Shown here: positions 44,835-51,861 of the stretch, in pieces | How positions within the stretch are numbered: position 1 is the first letter of the stretch | Layout of the letters: each line of letters starts with the position of its first letter | Translations under genes and position numbers: made by a program | The notes under the pieces: model-generated | Seen by the model: the letters and a program-made list of their open reading frames with translations, nothing else | Database searches by the model: none | Told to the model about the DNA's origin: nothing | Source: Alphaproteobacteria bacterium | GTDB taxonomy: Bacteria; Pseudomonadota; Alphaproteobacteria; UBA9219 | Reading direction: 5' to 3' | Length of the DNA stretch: 61,313 nucleotides | NCBI GenBank assembly: GCA_013289265.1 | Contig: JABDAH010000001.1 | Coordinates: 66-61,378 of the forward strand

Positions 44835-46244
44835 TTAAAATGTGAGATTATTCAAGCTGCTTTGATTTCCAGATATTGGTTTACCGTATAGGCCGAACTT
44901 CACGGACCGAGCCACGTCTTGGTGTACCAAAGGTACATTTTGGGCGTCTATCAACCCTAAGATAAATCTAGAATCATTATTGGGGTCAGCTAGGCTGACT
45001 TCGCAAAGCCTCTGTGAACACCAGTTAAATATAACGAGTGATTTCTGTTGAATAGTGAGTGCCCTAGGACCTACCTGGTCGGTGGTTGTCTTATCAACGT
45101 CCTCCAGGCTGTCACTTGCTGAAACGACATATGGGAAAAATGGTATATTATCTGTGGCGTAGCCAACCCACATATCATTTCTTGTGTATTGTTGTCGTTC
45201 GATGAATTTTGGCGGGAATGTAGCATCGTCGCTCGATGTTGAGGCAGTCGCACTTGTAGAAAATGATTCTGATAGTGATGTTGATGTTTCCGATCCTGCA
45301 ATGTCGGGGAGAATCTTGCCCGACATTGGCGCGACATATTTGGCTCTTACATAAGCAATTTGATATTTTTGGGTTGCTTGTGATGTTGTGCCGACGCTAA
45401 CTGGGCTTTCAACGACAATGGACAGTAAAGGATAATCAGCCAGAAAACCATTGATGTTACTGGAATCGATAGCTTTAGAATTTAAGACCCAAACCTTGTC
45501 ACCTTTATGGAGGGTTTCAATAACATTTGGTGGTTTTGAATCATACGAATCCACAACATCAGCTGCTGAGGCTGTAACTACAAAACAGCATTTTGCAGAT
45601 TCCTGATATGGTGAAGATTCATGTAGTATCCGATCAGTTACATTACTGGAATTGAAGTCCAGATAATCTGAAGGATCTACAGTTTCCCCATTTGGATAAA
45701 TATCTGGTTCAGTCGATTGTGGTTTAGTTGTTAAAATTGGGGCGATATGAAGAACATATCTATAAGAGCTGTTTGTTAGATCTCGGCATTGAAAAGTTTT
45801 ATTGTTCTTGTAATCGGTTCCTGTATCTATACAATTTTCTGATGCCGTAAAAGTTATTTTACTTCCATCTGCTTGGGTTGCAAATAGTTTTCCATCATCC
45901 AGTGTCGGATTATTATAAGAGTAGTAAGAGTCTTGAATTATGGGTTGCGGAGATGCTGCAGGTTGCTCTTGATGAGAGAATTTCGAGAGTATGAAGCCGC
46001 TCCCGCCAATTGTAGCAACAACAGCTAAGCCAATAAAAATGCCCTTTACAGATATGTCACCACTTGGTCCGCCAGCCGAACCGCTTGAAGATGAAGAATT
46101 ACTTTGAGATCCGCTTTTTAACGAATCATAATAATGTTCCTGGGATCTAGCACCACGCCAAGCTTCTGTGCCCCAGCTAAAATCTGAGGATCTGCCGCCA
46201 GCTTGTTTAACATGATCTCGTCCGTCGCTATAATCATCAGCCAT
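44835..46244 (-). CDS. Single-pass membrane protein with large exported Cys-containing domain
   Basis: 469-residue protein of unknown family. A polar Ser/Gly-rich N-terminus (about 1-68) precedes one transmembrane segment (about 69-88, GIFIGLAVVATIGGSGFIL), so the remaining 380 residues should be periplasmic. They contain paired cysteines (ENCID/FQCRD, KCC, NWCSQRLCE), likely disulfides. A region VVTASAADVVDSY...LHKGDKVWVLN...YVRAKYVAP is reminiscent of an SH3-like wall-binding domain, but this is weak. ATG 46244 follows GGAGCTGC. It faces the cargo genes tail to tail, only 20 bases from the glycine-zipper gene, and its promoter lies near the right end of the element. Confidence 0.6.
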   Translation of the reverse strand: MADDYSDGRDHVKQAGGRSSDFSWGTEAWRGARSQEHYYDSLKSGSQSNSSSSSGSAGGPSGDISVKGIFIGLAVVATIGGSGFILSKFSHQEQPAASPQPIIQDSYYSYNNPTLDDGKLFATQADGSKITFTASENCIDTGTDYKNNKTFQCRDLTNSSYRYVLHIAPILTTKPQSTEPDIYPNGETVDPSDYLDFNSSNVTDRILHESSPYQESAKCCFVVTASAADVVDSYDSKPPNVIETLHKGDKVWVLNSKAIDSSNINGFLADYPLLSIVVESPVSVGTTSQATQKYQIAYVRAKYVAPMSGKILPDIAGSETSTSLSESFSTSATASTSSDDATFPPKFIERQQYTRNDMWVGYATDNIPFFPYVVSASDSLEDVDKTTTDQVGPRALTIQQKSLVIFNWCSQRLCEVSLADPNNDSRFILGLIDAQNVPLVHQDVARSVKFGLYGKPISGNQSSLNNLTF

Positions 46245-46370
46245 ATTGCAGCTCCGAATTTAGGAGCGTTTTTATTAGCATATTTATTGTCAAAATAAAA
46301 TGGATCCATTATTATAGTTAATAGTGGATTGAAGCTGCCAAATTCTGCAATTGTGCACTCTAAATCCTGT

Positions 46371-46378
46371 GTGCGACT
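46371..46378 (+). promoter_or_regulatory. Candidate integrase arm-type site, right end
   Basis: GTGCGACT within GTGTGCGACTTGCGTGC, matching the left-end pair at 34759-34779. The second unit is degenerate (GTGCAAAA) at this end. It lies about 90 bases inside the right core repeat. Confidence 0.45.
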
Positions 46379-46461
46379 TGCGTGCAAAATGACCTCAAAA
46401 ATGGGTCACAGATCATTCGATATAATCTTGTTTTTCAGCATCTTAAAAACGAATGTGTTTG

Positions 46462-46499
46462 CTGGGGGACTGGGGGTCGCAAGTTCAAATCTTGTCGTC
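46462..46499 (+). repeat. attR core, 38-base direct repeat
   Basis: Identical to 34665-34702. It is followed by TTATGTT instead of the CCGACCA that completes tRNA-Pro at the left end, so this copy is not a functional tRNA 3' end. The first three differences after the repeat are transitions, which may reflect decay of the displaced original end. Confidence 0.95.
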
Positions 46500-46587
46500 T
46501 TATGTTCAACGTGCCTATCAGCGTCAGAAATATGGCGACATCGTGGATAAGATCTGTAATCAGGAAATTGTCTTTTGCCCCGTGATA

Positions 46588-48153
46588 TTAATCTGAAGGT
46601 TGCGTCGTCACGGTATCGGCCTTGAGCGTATAATGCATATGCAAGGATTGTTTGCGGGCGGGAATGACATAGGGGCCGATATCGCATTCAGGCCGGTGCG
46701 TACCGAGTAAATGCCCGTCGCCATGGTCCGTGATTTCTTTAACCGCCAGATGCACCGTTTCGAAATCGACGCTCTTCACAGCATATTCGTGGTGGTCATG
46801 TTCATAGCAAAGCGCTTTTTGCTCACCCATCCATTCGCGTAATATGGGGCGCGGGCTCGGCTTTGCCTGCGTATCCATATCCTTGTTGTAGCCGGCATAA
46901 GTTTTCTGCGTGTCATGGCACAGCGCAATCCAAACACCGTTAGCCTGAATAAGGAGGCCGCTGTTGGGGTACATATGCACGATCGTGCCAAGGGGGGAGC
47001 GAACCGCGCCAAGCCCCGGCGCTTTGGTTGAGGTTGGTTGAAACGGATCTTCGCTAACAGCTTTAACGTTCAGGGGACATAGGCGCGATTCATGAAGGCT
47101 TAACGGCACTGCTGCCTCTACTTTTTCGATACGCAGGGGATGCAGGAACTGGTTGAACCGCGTATGCAGCCGAAACTCGCTGACATAAGGTTTTAGTGCC
47201 TCGGGAATTTTTGGCTCCGACCCCCCGACATGTTCAACTTCGAACGCTTCCTTCAACGACAGAACAAGTTCGATCAGGTTCTCATGAAAGGCTACGGGGA
47301 TTTTGGCAAGCGCCGCACCGCGCTGCGCGAGATTGAAAACCCCGGAAACCTTATCGCCTTTATATTCCTCGACTGTTTCGTCGAGTGCCTTATGCAGGTT
47401 GCTGAGAAGGCGCGCACTATAAATACGCAGGCGCAGGCAAAAACGCTCCATCCATGTCAGTGCTTTATCTTCATGCTGAATGCCGTCGCGTCCTTCGGTA
47501 AGATCAGTCAACAGGGTCGTGTGGTGTTCCTGAATAAGACGCAGGGCATCTTTATAAGGAATAGCGCCGGCGTGTGTAAGACGTACACGCGGACAGCGGA
47601 CATGGTTATAAAGATTGGCGTCTTTGTCATAATAGATGCGGGCATATTTTTTATCATGCAGCGCATCGACAAAGGTATCGATTTCGACCAGATCGTCAGG
47701 AAGAATAGGTGCAGTGCCATTTATTTTACGACTGATTGTATAACTGATGGCGCGTGACTGATAGACATAGGTGCCTGTGCGTACCAGCATATATTCTTCG
47801 CGCATAATACGTTTCAGCGCGGCCTGATGATTGGTGAGAGCTTGATAGATATCGTTGAAAGAAATATCTTCTTCGAAAGCATCGATGCCGTACAGTTTTG
47901 CCGGATGCGCAAAAAGATTGCCGTAGCCGGGAAACTCTTTCAGCTGCAAATCTTCCAGATTGAAGCCGAAGATGAGAATGCGTTTGCCGTCGGGAAGTCG
48001 AGCTAGCTGGTAATAACCAATATCCGTATCAATGATTCCGCAGGAAAAGAAAGTAGGAATACTGGGGCTATCAAGGGCATTCAGGCGCTCTAGCGCCACA
48101 TCCTGTTGGATCGTTATGGTTAGATCAGCCGTTCCAGGCAATAACCTATTCAT
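46588..48153 (-). CDS. Large protein of unknown function
   Basis: 521-residue soluble protein with host-like composition, not recognised. There is no signal peptide or membrane segment. The first 200 residues have alternating hydrophobic strands (GYYQLARLPDGKRILIFGFN) and an LVRTGTYVYQSRAISYTIS segment. The middle is helical (LRLRIYSARLLSNLHKALDE, AFHENLIELVLSLKEAFEVE). The last 130 residues read TIVHMYPNSGLLIQANGVWIA and HDHHEYAVKSVDFE, probably a second beta domain. It ends 88 bases outside the right core of the element, so it is host sequence. sspB lies upstream on the same strand after 111 bases. Confidence 0.65.
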   Translation of the reverse strand: MNRLLPGTADLTITIQQDVALERLNALDSPSIPTFFSCGIIDTDIGYYQLARLPDGKRILIFGFNLEDLQLKEFPGYGNLFAHPAKLYGIDAFEEDISFNDIYQALTNHQAALKRIMREEYMLVRTGTYVYQSRAISYTISRKINGTAPILPDDLVEIDTFVDALHDKKYARIYYDKDANLYNHVRCPRVRLTHAGAIPYKDALRLIQEHHTTLLTDLTEGRDGIQHEDKALTWMERFCLRLRIYSARLLSNLHKALDETVEEYKGDKVSGVFNLAQRGAALAKIPVAFHENLIELVLSLKEAFEVEHVGGSEPKIPEALKPYVSEFRLHTRFNQFLHPLRIEKVEAAVPLSLHESRLCPLNVKAVSEDPFQPTSTKAPGLGAVRSPLGTIVHMYPNSGLLIQANGVWIALCHDTQKTYAGYNKDMDTQAKPSPRPILREWMGEQKALCYEHDHHEYAVKSVDFETVHLAVKEITDHGDGHLLGTHRPECDIGPYVIPARKQSLHMHYTLKADTVTTQPSD

Positions 48154-48264
48154 GGACCAATCCTGGTCCCAGATTCTTTAGAATTGGTTACCAATGTGAG
48201 CGTTTAAGGCGGCTCTCAAGCCCTTAATTTCGCACATAATTAGAATGCAATTAGGGGTTGTGCT

Positions 48265-48768
48265 TTATTTCTTCCGGAACATATCGAGGCTGATAACTTC
48301 GCCGCGTTTTTCCTCGCCATTATTTTTGTTCTTGGCTTTTTCGCTTTCAGCCTGACTGTCGGAATTCGCATTTTCGGGTAGGCCGTCATCGTCGCTGTCT
48401 TCGTCGTCGCCCTGGCCAGACTGGAATTGCAGGGCAAAATTGACGGATGGATCGGCAAAGGTTGTGATGGCTTCAACAGGGATACGCAGGCGTTCCTTGA
48501 CATTGTTAAAGCTGAGCGTGACGCCGAATGTGTCATCCTCCAGCTTCAGGCCAAAGAACTGGTATTGCAGGACAATAGTCATCTCGTCCGCATATTGCTT
48601 GCGCAAATAATCGGGGATTTCGACACCGGGAAAATTGGTTAGAAAGGTAATGTAAAAATGATGCTCGCCCGGCAGGCCGTTTTGGGCAACGGTCGCCAGC
48701 GTCTCGCGCACGACATCGCGTAACGCGGCTTCAATCATTAAATCATATCGCAACAAATCGTCTGGCAT
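48265..48768 (-). CDS. sspB: SspB-type ClpXP adaptor (alpha form)
   Basis: 167-residue adaptor that hands ssrA-tagged proteins to the ClpXP protease. The N-terminal substrate-binding domain (about 1-115) has RYDLMIEAALRDVVRETL, GEHHFYITFLT, VEIPDYLRKQYADEMTIVLQ and the strand FGVTLSFNNVKERL. An acidic disordered linker follows (GDDEDSDDDGLPENANSD). The last residues VISLDMFRKK form the ClpX-binding tail. The gene lies directly downstream of ssrA on the same strand, so adaptor and tag gene are neighbours. No clear Shine-Dalgarno is seen before ATG 48768. Confidence 0.9.
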   Translation of the reverse strand: MPDDLLRYDLMIEAALRDVVRETLATVAQNGLPGEHHFYITFLTNFPGVEIPDYLRKQYADEMTIVLQYQFFGLKLEDDTFGVTLSFNNVKERLRIPVEAITTFADPSVNFALQFQSGQGDDEDSDDDGLPENANSDSQAESEKAKNKNNGEEKRGEVISLDMFRKK

Positions 48769-48773
48769 AGGAA

Positions 48774-48885
48774 CTAGGGGTTAGGGGTTAGTGACTAGGG
48801 AAAAGAAATAGCAAGCTTCAAGGATTATGTACAATCTTTGATGTAGGAAAAATTCTAGTCCCTAATCCCCAGATACTAAACCCTA
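48774..48885. repeat. Inverted repeat with TTAGGGG-like units between ssrA and sspB
   Basis: The left arm has CTAGGGGTTAGGGGTTAG followed by TGACTAGGG (48774-48800). The right arm, read on the minus strand, gives GGGGATTAGGGACTAG (about 48855-48870), matching with one indel and one mismatch. The arms could pair around a loop of about 55 bases in RNA from ssrA into sspB and may act as a trailer, processing or termination structure, or be a dispersed intergenic repeat. Confidence 0.5.
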
Positions 48886-49200
48886 AAAAGTGGGGGGACT
48901 TCTGTTGCCCGGCGCCCCCCGAACCGCGACTAATGCACTATTACCTTAACTTCGCAAAGCGAAGGTTAGGCAGCAATGGCATCACTCATGCGAACGTTGT
49001 CGTTTGCATTTACAAAATGACCCGATAACGGCGGTATCATGCCGGGCAAAAACTCTGTCTTTACTACACGCGTCGATCCTGTTTCGCCCCCACAAAATAA
49101 CCCGCAATGCCGGTTATCATGGTGGAGGCGCCGGGTACCGCCCCCGGGTCCGCAGCGTCTATTCCACAAAGCGTTTATCGCCATAGTCGGCAAGCCGACG
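48886..49200 (-). ncRNA. ssrA: Transfer-messenger RNA, permuted two-piece form
   Basis: Alphaproteobacterial permuted tmRNA gene. Reading the minus strand, the acceptor piece comes first and ends CGCCTCCACCA at 49120. A 28-base intervening segment that can fold back follows (49092-49119). The coding piece starts at 49091 with GGGGGCGAAACAGGATCGAC, the standard tmRNA 5' end; GGGGGCG pairs with CGCCTCC to form the acceptor stem. The tag frame (about 49010-48969) reads ANDNVRMSDAIAA then stop, starting at a GCA resume codon. A CTTCGC/GCGAAG hairpin and a G/C-rich pseudoknot-like region follow. TATATA at about 49205-49210 fits a -10 box. The outer ends are approximate. It rescues stalled ribosomes and tags nascent proteins for ClpXP. 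Confidence 0.93.
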
Positions 49201-49288
49201 TTCTATATATAGCATGGAATGGGTTAAAAAGAAGGGGTGGGTAGATTTATTCCTTGTTCTCAATAGTTTATGATCTTAAATACGTCTT

Positions 49289-49666
49289 ATGGAACATGCA
49301 AAAATAACTCTTTTTCCCACTTTGTTAAACGGTATCAAACTTCGCTGCCCCAAATGCGGCGTGGGTAAATTGTTCCAAAGCTACCTTAAGCAGAATGATA
49401 TGTGTGTTCATTGCGGAGAAAGTTTAAAGCAATATCGCGCCGATGACGGCCCGGCCTGGCTGACTATTTTGCTGACGGGGCATATCACTGTACCTCTGCT
49501 GGTTTATCTGGTGCGAAATGAAGTCATGCCACCCTGGGCCGAGCTGATACTCATGTTTAGCCTGACAACGGCGCTAGTTCTGGCGATGTTACCAAGCAGC
49601 AAGGGCGCATTTATTGCTGTGCTGTGGTTTATCGCCCAAAGTCATAAGAGCGAACAAGCAAGATGA
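49289..49666 (+). CDS. DUF983 family membrane protein with zinc-ribbon motif
   Basis: 125-residue protein of the DUF983 family, common in alphaproteobacteria. The N-terminal KLRCPKCGVGKLF and MCVHCGESLKQY give a CxxC-CxxC zinc-ribbon-like site. DDGPAWLTILLTGH follows, then two or three hydrophobic segments (TILLTGHITVPLLVYLV, AELILMFSLTTALVLAML, AFIAVLWFIAQ). The function is unknown; relatives are often near cytochrome oxidase or cell-wall genes. Its stop overlaps the ATG of the GreB-like gene by 4 bases. Confidence 0.85.
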   Translation: MEHAKITLFPTLLNGIKLRCPKCGVGKLFQSYLKQNDMCVHCGESLKQYRADDGPAWLTILLTGHITVPLLVYLVRNEVMPPWAELILMFSLTTALVLAMLPSSKGAFIAVLWFIAQSHKSEQAR

Positions 49667-50205
49667 GTAAAGCCTTCACCAAGGAAACTGATCAGGATGA
49701 CGTTGATCAGGGAGAAGCCGATGTTCTTCCTTCGGGCCAAAAAAATTATATGACGCCGCAGGGGTTTGCCACTCTGAAAGAGGAATATCGCAAGCTGATG
49801 TATGAGGAACGACCCAAGGTTGTGGAAATCGTATCATGGGCGGCGGGCAATGGTGACCGTTCCGAAAATGGTGACTATATATATGGCAAAAAACGGTTAC
49901 GTGAGATCGACCGCCGCATTCGTTATCTGCTGAAACGCATCGAAAGCGCAGAAGTTGTGGATGCACAGCAACAGAAAAATCGTAAGCAGGTTTTTTTCGG
50001 CGCCACCGTGACTTATGTGCGTCAGGATGATCAGGAGCAGACGGTAACTATTGTGGGTGTCGATGAAGCTGATTTTGCCAAAGGTAAAATCAGCTGGTTA
50101 TCGCCTGTTGCACGCGCTCTGATGAAATTGCGGGTAGGCGATAGTGTCGAACTTCGTACGCCAGCGGGCATAGAGGCTATCGAAATATTATCGATCAGCT
50201 ATTAA
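49663..50205 (+). CDS. greB: Transcript cleavage factor GreB
   Basis: 180-residue Gre factor that binds the RNA polymerase secondary channel and stimulates cleavage of backtracked RNA. After a 30-residue acidic leader come the coiled-coil domain (MTPQGFATLKEEYRKLMYEE) with the tip NGDRSENGDYIYGKKRLREID, whose acidic residues act in the polymerase active site. A C-terminal FKBP-like domain ends SPVARALMKLRVGDSVELRTPAG. The YIYGKKRLREIDRRI pattern favours GreB over GreA. It overlaps the DUF983 gene by 4 bases. Confidence 0.9.
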   Translation: MSKAFTKETDQDDVDQGEADVLPSGQKNYMTPQGFATLKEEYRKLMYEERPKVVEIVSWAAGNGDRSENGDYIYGKKRLREIDRRIRYLLKRIESAEVVDAQQQKNRKQVFFGATVTYVRQDDQEQTVTIVGVDEADFAKGKISWLSPVARALMKLRVGDSVELRTPAGIEAIEILSISY

Positions 50206-50308
50206 TGCGCTATTTATAGCGAACCGCCTTTTTCCCGTGACAAAAAAATATTCTTAAATTGTAGAAGCTGAGAGGTCACTATCACCCCCATTCTTTAGGA
50301 GAATTCTC

Positions 50309-50890
50309 ATGCCTGCAGTTAAAAATCTCAGCGACCTGTTTTTGGAAATGCTGAAAGATATCTATTATGCTGAAAAGAAGATCCTGAAAGCTTTGCCGAA
50401 AATGGCTAAAGCCGTCGGCAAAGACACAGACCTAGCCCAGGCTTTTGAAAAACACCGCGAACAAACCGTGGGCCAGATTGAACGTCTGGAGCAGGTGTTC
50501 GAAATCATCGGTAAGAAGCCAAAGGCCAAGAAGTGCGAAGCTATCGAAGGTCTGTCTAAAGAAGCCGACGAACTCATGGAAGAAGTCGATTGCAATGCGA
50601 CTTTGCAAGCCGGACTTCTGGCAGGCGCACAGGCGGTTGAACATTACGAAATCGCGCGTTATGGCACATTGGTCGAATGGGCCAAGCTGCTGGGACATGA
50701 CGATGCCGCCGAACTGCTTGAAGAGACGCTTGAAGAAGAAAAAGAAACTGATGAGCTTCTGACGGAAATGGCCGCAGATGAAATCAATCAGCGCGCTGCC
50801 GATGTGGAAAAGAGCTCAAGCGAAGATGAGGATGAAGAATCCGAAGAAGATGAAAAAGAAACATCCTCGCGTAAAAGCAAAGCAGCCTAA
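50309..50890 (+). CDS. YciE-like ferritin-family protein (DUF892) with acidic tail
   Basis: 193-residue protein of the DUF892/YciE family, helical-bundle proteins related to ferritin and induced by stress in several bacteria. LFLEMLKDIYYAEKKILKALPKMAKA, AFEKHREQTVGQIERLEQVFE and AGAQAVEHYEIARYGTLVEWA carry the Glu/His residues for a di-metal site. The last 35 residues are a highly charged Ser/Glu/Lys tail (SSEDEDEESEEDEKE), unusual for the family. ATG 50309 follows TTTAGGAG. A small basic DUF6496 protein is encoded 31 bases downstream, probably in the same transcript. Confidence 0.85.
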   Translation: MPAVKNLSDLFLEMLKDIYYAEKKILKALPKMAKAVGKDTDLAQAFEKHREQTVGQIERLEQVFEIIGKKPKAKKCEAIEGLSKEADELMEEVDCNATLQAGLLAGAQAVEHYEIARYGTLVEWAKLLGHDDAAELLEETLEEEKETDELLTEMAADEINQRAADVEKSSSEDEDEESEEDEKETSSRKSKAA

Positions 50891-50921
50891 CTACCGAGCA
50901 AAACTAAAATAGGAGCAACAC

Positions 50922-51173
50922 ATGCCTCGCAAATACTCACGTAGTGCATCAAAAGATGTCGAAAGTGAAATGAAGCGCTTTAAAAAAGGCGCGGCCAAAA
51001 GTGGGAAAGGCGGCAAGGGCGGCAAAGTTAAAAGCCGGGCACAAGCCATTGCCATAGGATTGTCAGAAGCACGCAAGAAAGGCAAAAAAGTGCCGGCCAA
51101 GCGTGGTTCTAGCAAGCGTAAACCAGCCAAACGCAGTACAGCTAAAAAAAGCACTAGTAGAAAATCGAAATAG
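50922..51173 (+). CDS. Small basic DUF6496-like protein
   Basis: 83-residue Lys/Arg/Ser/Gly-rich protein. The N-terminal MPRKYSRSASKDVESEMKRF and central SRAQAIAIGLSEARKKGKKV are the conserved part of a small family often found next to stress genes. The C-terminal KRSTAKKSTSRKSK resembles histone H1-like tails, so nucleic-acid binding is plausible but unproven. AATAGGAG precedes the ATG. It follows the YciE-like gene, and its charge complements the acidic tail of that protein. Confidence 0.72.
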   Translation: MPRKYSRSASKDVESEMKRFKKGAAKSGKGGKGGKVKSRAQAIAIGLSEARKKGKKVPAKRGSSKRKPAKRSTAKKSTSRKSK

Positions 51174-51181
51174 ACATATTG

Positions 51182-51264
51182 CGTCATGCCCGCGAAAGCG
51201 AGCATCCATCTGCTCAAAATAAAATGGATTCCCGACAGCCGCTAAAGCGGCTTCGGGAATGACG
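51182..51264. repeat. Palindromic repeat copy B
   Basis: 83-base imperfect palindrome bounded by CGTCAT and ATGACG, with CATCCAT...ATGGAT in the core and an extra CCGCTAAAGCGG arm. It is intergenic, between the DUF6496 gene and the convergent DUF1993 gene, where it may also serve as a terminator hairpin. Related to copies A (in trpE) and C (before leuB). Confidence 0.8.
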
Positions 51265-51277
51265 CTGCCAATAGTGC

Positions 51278-51781
51278 TCAACCGCCGAGGAAATCGCCCT
51301 TGCCAAGTTCAACACCATTATGACGCAGAATGTCATAAGCCGTAGTGACATGGAAAAACAGGTTGGGCATGACGAAATTCAATAGATAAGTCAGTCCGTC
51401 GAAACTCAGCTCACGCCCACCTACTTTTAGGGAGATTGTGCGGGTTTCGCTGCCGTCAATTTGTGGGGCCTTGATCCCCTGAACAAAGGCAATTGTCTTT
51501 TTGATCCGTTCCTGCAATTCCGCAAAGCTGCTTTCCGTATCCGCGTAACTGGGAATTTCTACGCCTGCCAGACGCGCGACCCCACCTTTGGTAACGTCGG
51601 TAGCAATTTGTACCTGACGGCTTAAGGGGAACATGTCGGGTGCCAGGCGCGCATTAATAAATACGCTGGGATCGATCTTCTTGGCGGTGGCATGCGCTTC
51701 GCCCTTGGCCAGAATAGCGCTTAAACGCTCTAAAAAGCGTACAATAACGGGAATGGAGGCTTGGTACATTGATAGCGACAT
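51278..51781 (-). CDS. DUF1993 family protein
   Basis: 167-residue protein of the DUF1993 family, a DinB-like four-helix fold without a known reaction. MYQASIPVIVRFLERLSAIL, NARLAPDMFPLSRQVQIATD, IPSYADTESSFAELQERI and PNLFFHVTTAYDILRHNGVELGKGDFL are the family landmarks; the His in FFHVTTAY is a candidate metal ligand. Single gene, convergent with the DUF6496 gene and divergent from the RNA methyltransferase. Confidence 0.85.
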   Translation of the reverse strand: MSLSMYQASIPVIVRFLERLSAILAKGEAHATAKKIDPSVFINARLAPDMFPLSRQVQIATDVTKGGVARLAGVEIPSYADTESSFAELQERIKKTIAFVQGIKAPQIDGSETRTISLKVGGRELSFDGLTYLLNFVMPNLFFHVTTAYDILRHNGVELGKGDFLGG

Positions 51782-51861
51782 GATAAATCCTTTGAGGAGG
51801 AGGGTGATACTCGATCTAACATGGTCAGGTGCCGCTCCATTTTCAAGTGACAGGCATAAGA

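Larger units (their letters stand above)
34665..46499. mobile_element. Integrative (mobilizable) element in tRNA-Pro
   Basis: 11.8-kb element bounded by a perfect 38-base direct repeat. It encodes a tyrosine integrase at the left end with its 3' end in the tRNA, an excisionase-like regulator, a MobA/MobL-type relaxase, a small unknown protein, a DotA/TraY-like membrane protein and three unrecognised large proteins. The cargo is AT-richer than the flanks. There is a relaxase but no coupling protein or complete type IV secretion set, so it is best described as mobilizable rather than self-transmissible. The right end codes for an alternative integrase tail, which supports the boundary (see the integrase entry). 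Confidence 0.9.
46245..46587. other. Right end of the element and host junction
   Basis: 343 bases without an independent gene. From left to right it holds the promoter side of the exported-protein gene, an arm-type octamer at 46371, the sequence that continues the integrase frame in the excised circle (46406-46461, minus strand, TGA at 46406-46408), the right core repeat, and 88 bases of host sequence up to the end of the next gene. A minus-strand reading frame here that resembles an integrase tail is explained by the antisense tRNA sequence. Confidence 0.75.

Noticed and set aside
38640-46244. Complete type IVB secretion system on the element
   Set aside because: Only a DotA/TraY-like protein is recognisable; no DotB, DotC, DotD, DotG, DotH, DotL or coupling-protein genes are present.
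46462-46499. Possible second tRNA-Pro gene
   Set aside because: Only the 38-base 3' portion is present, with no 5' half and no matching acceptor end; it is attR.
46406-46687. Minus-strand frame with an integrase-like tail TTRFELATPSPP at the right end
   Set aside because: It is the antisense of the tRNA core repeat plus element sequence; it has no start of its own and is not a second integrase.
48966-49193. A 75-residue minus-strand reading frame ending NANDNVRMSDAIAA
   Set aside because: It is the permuted tmRNA gene; only the last 13 codons are translated, as the proteolysis tag.
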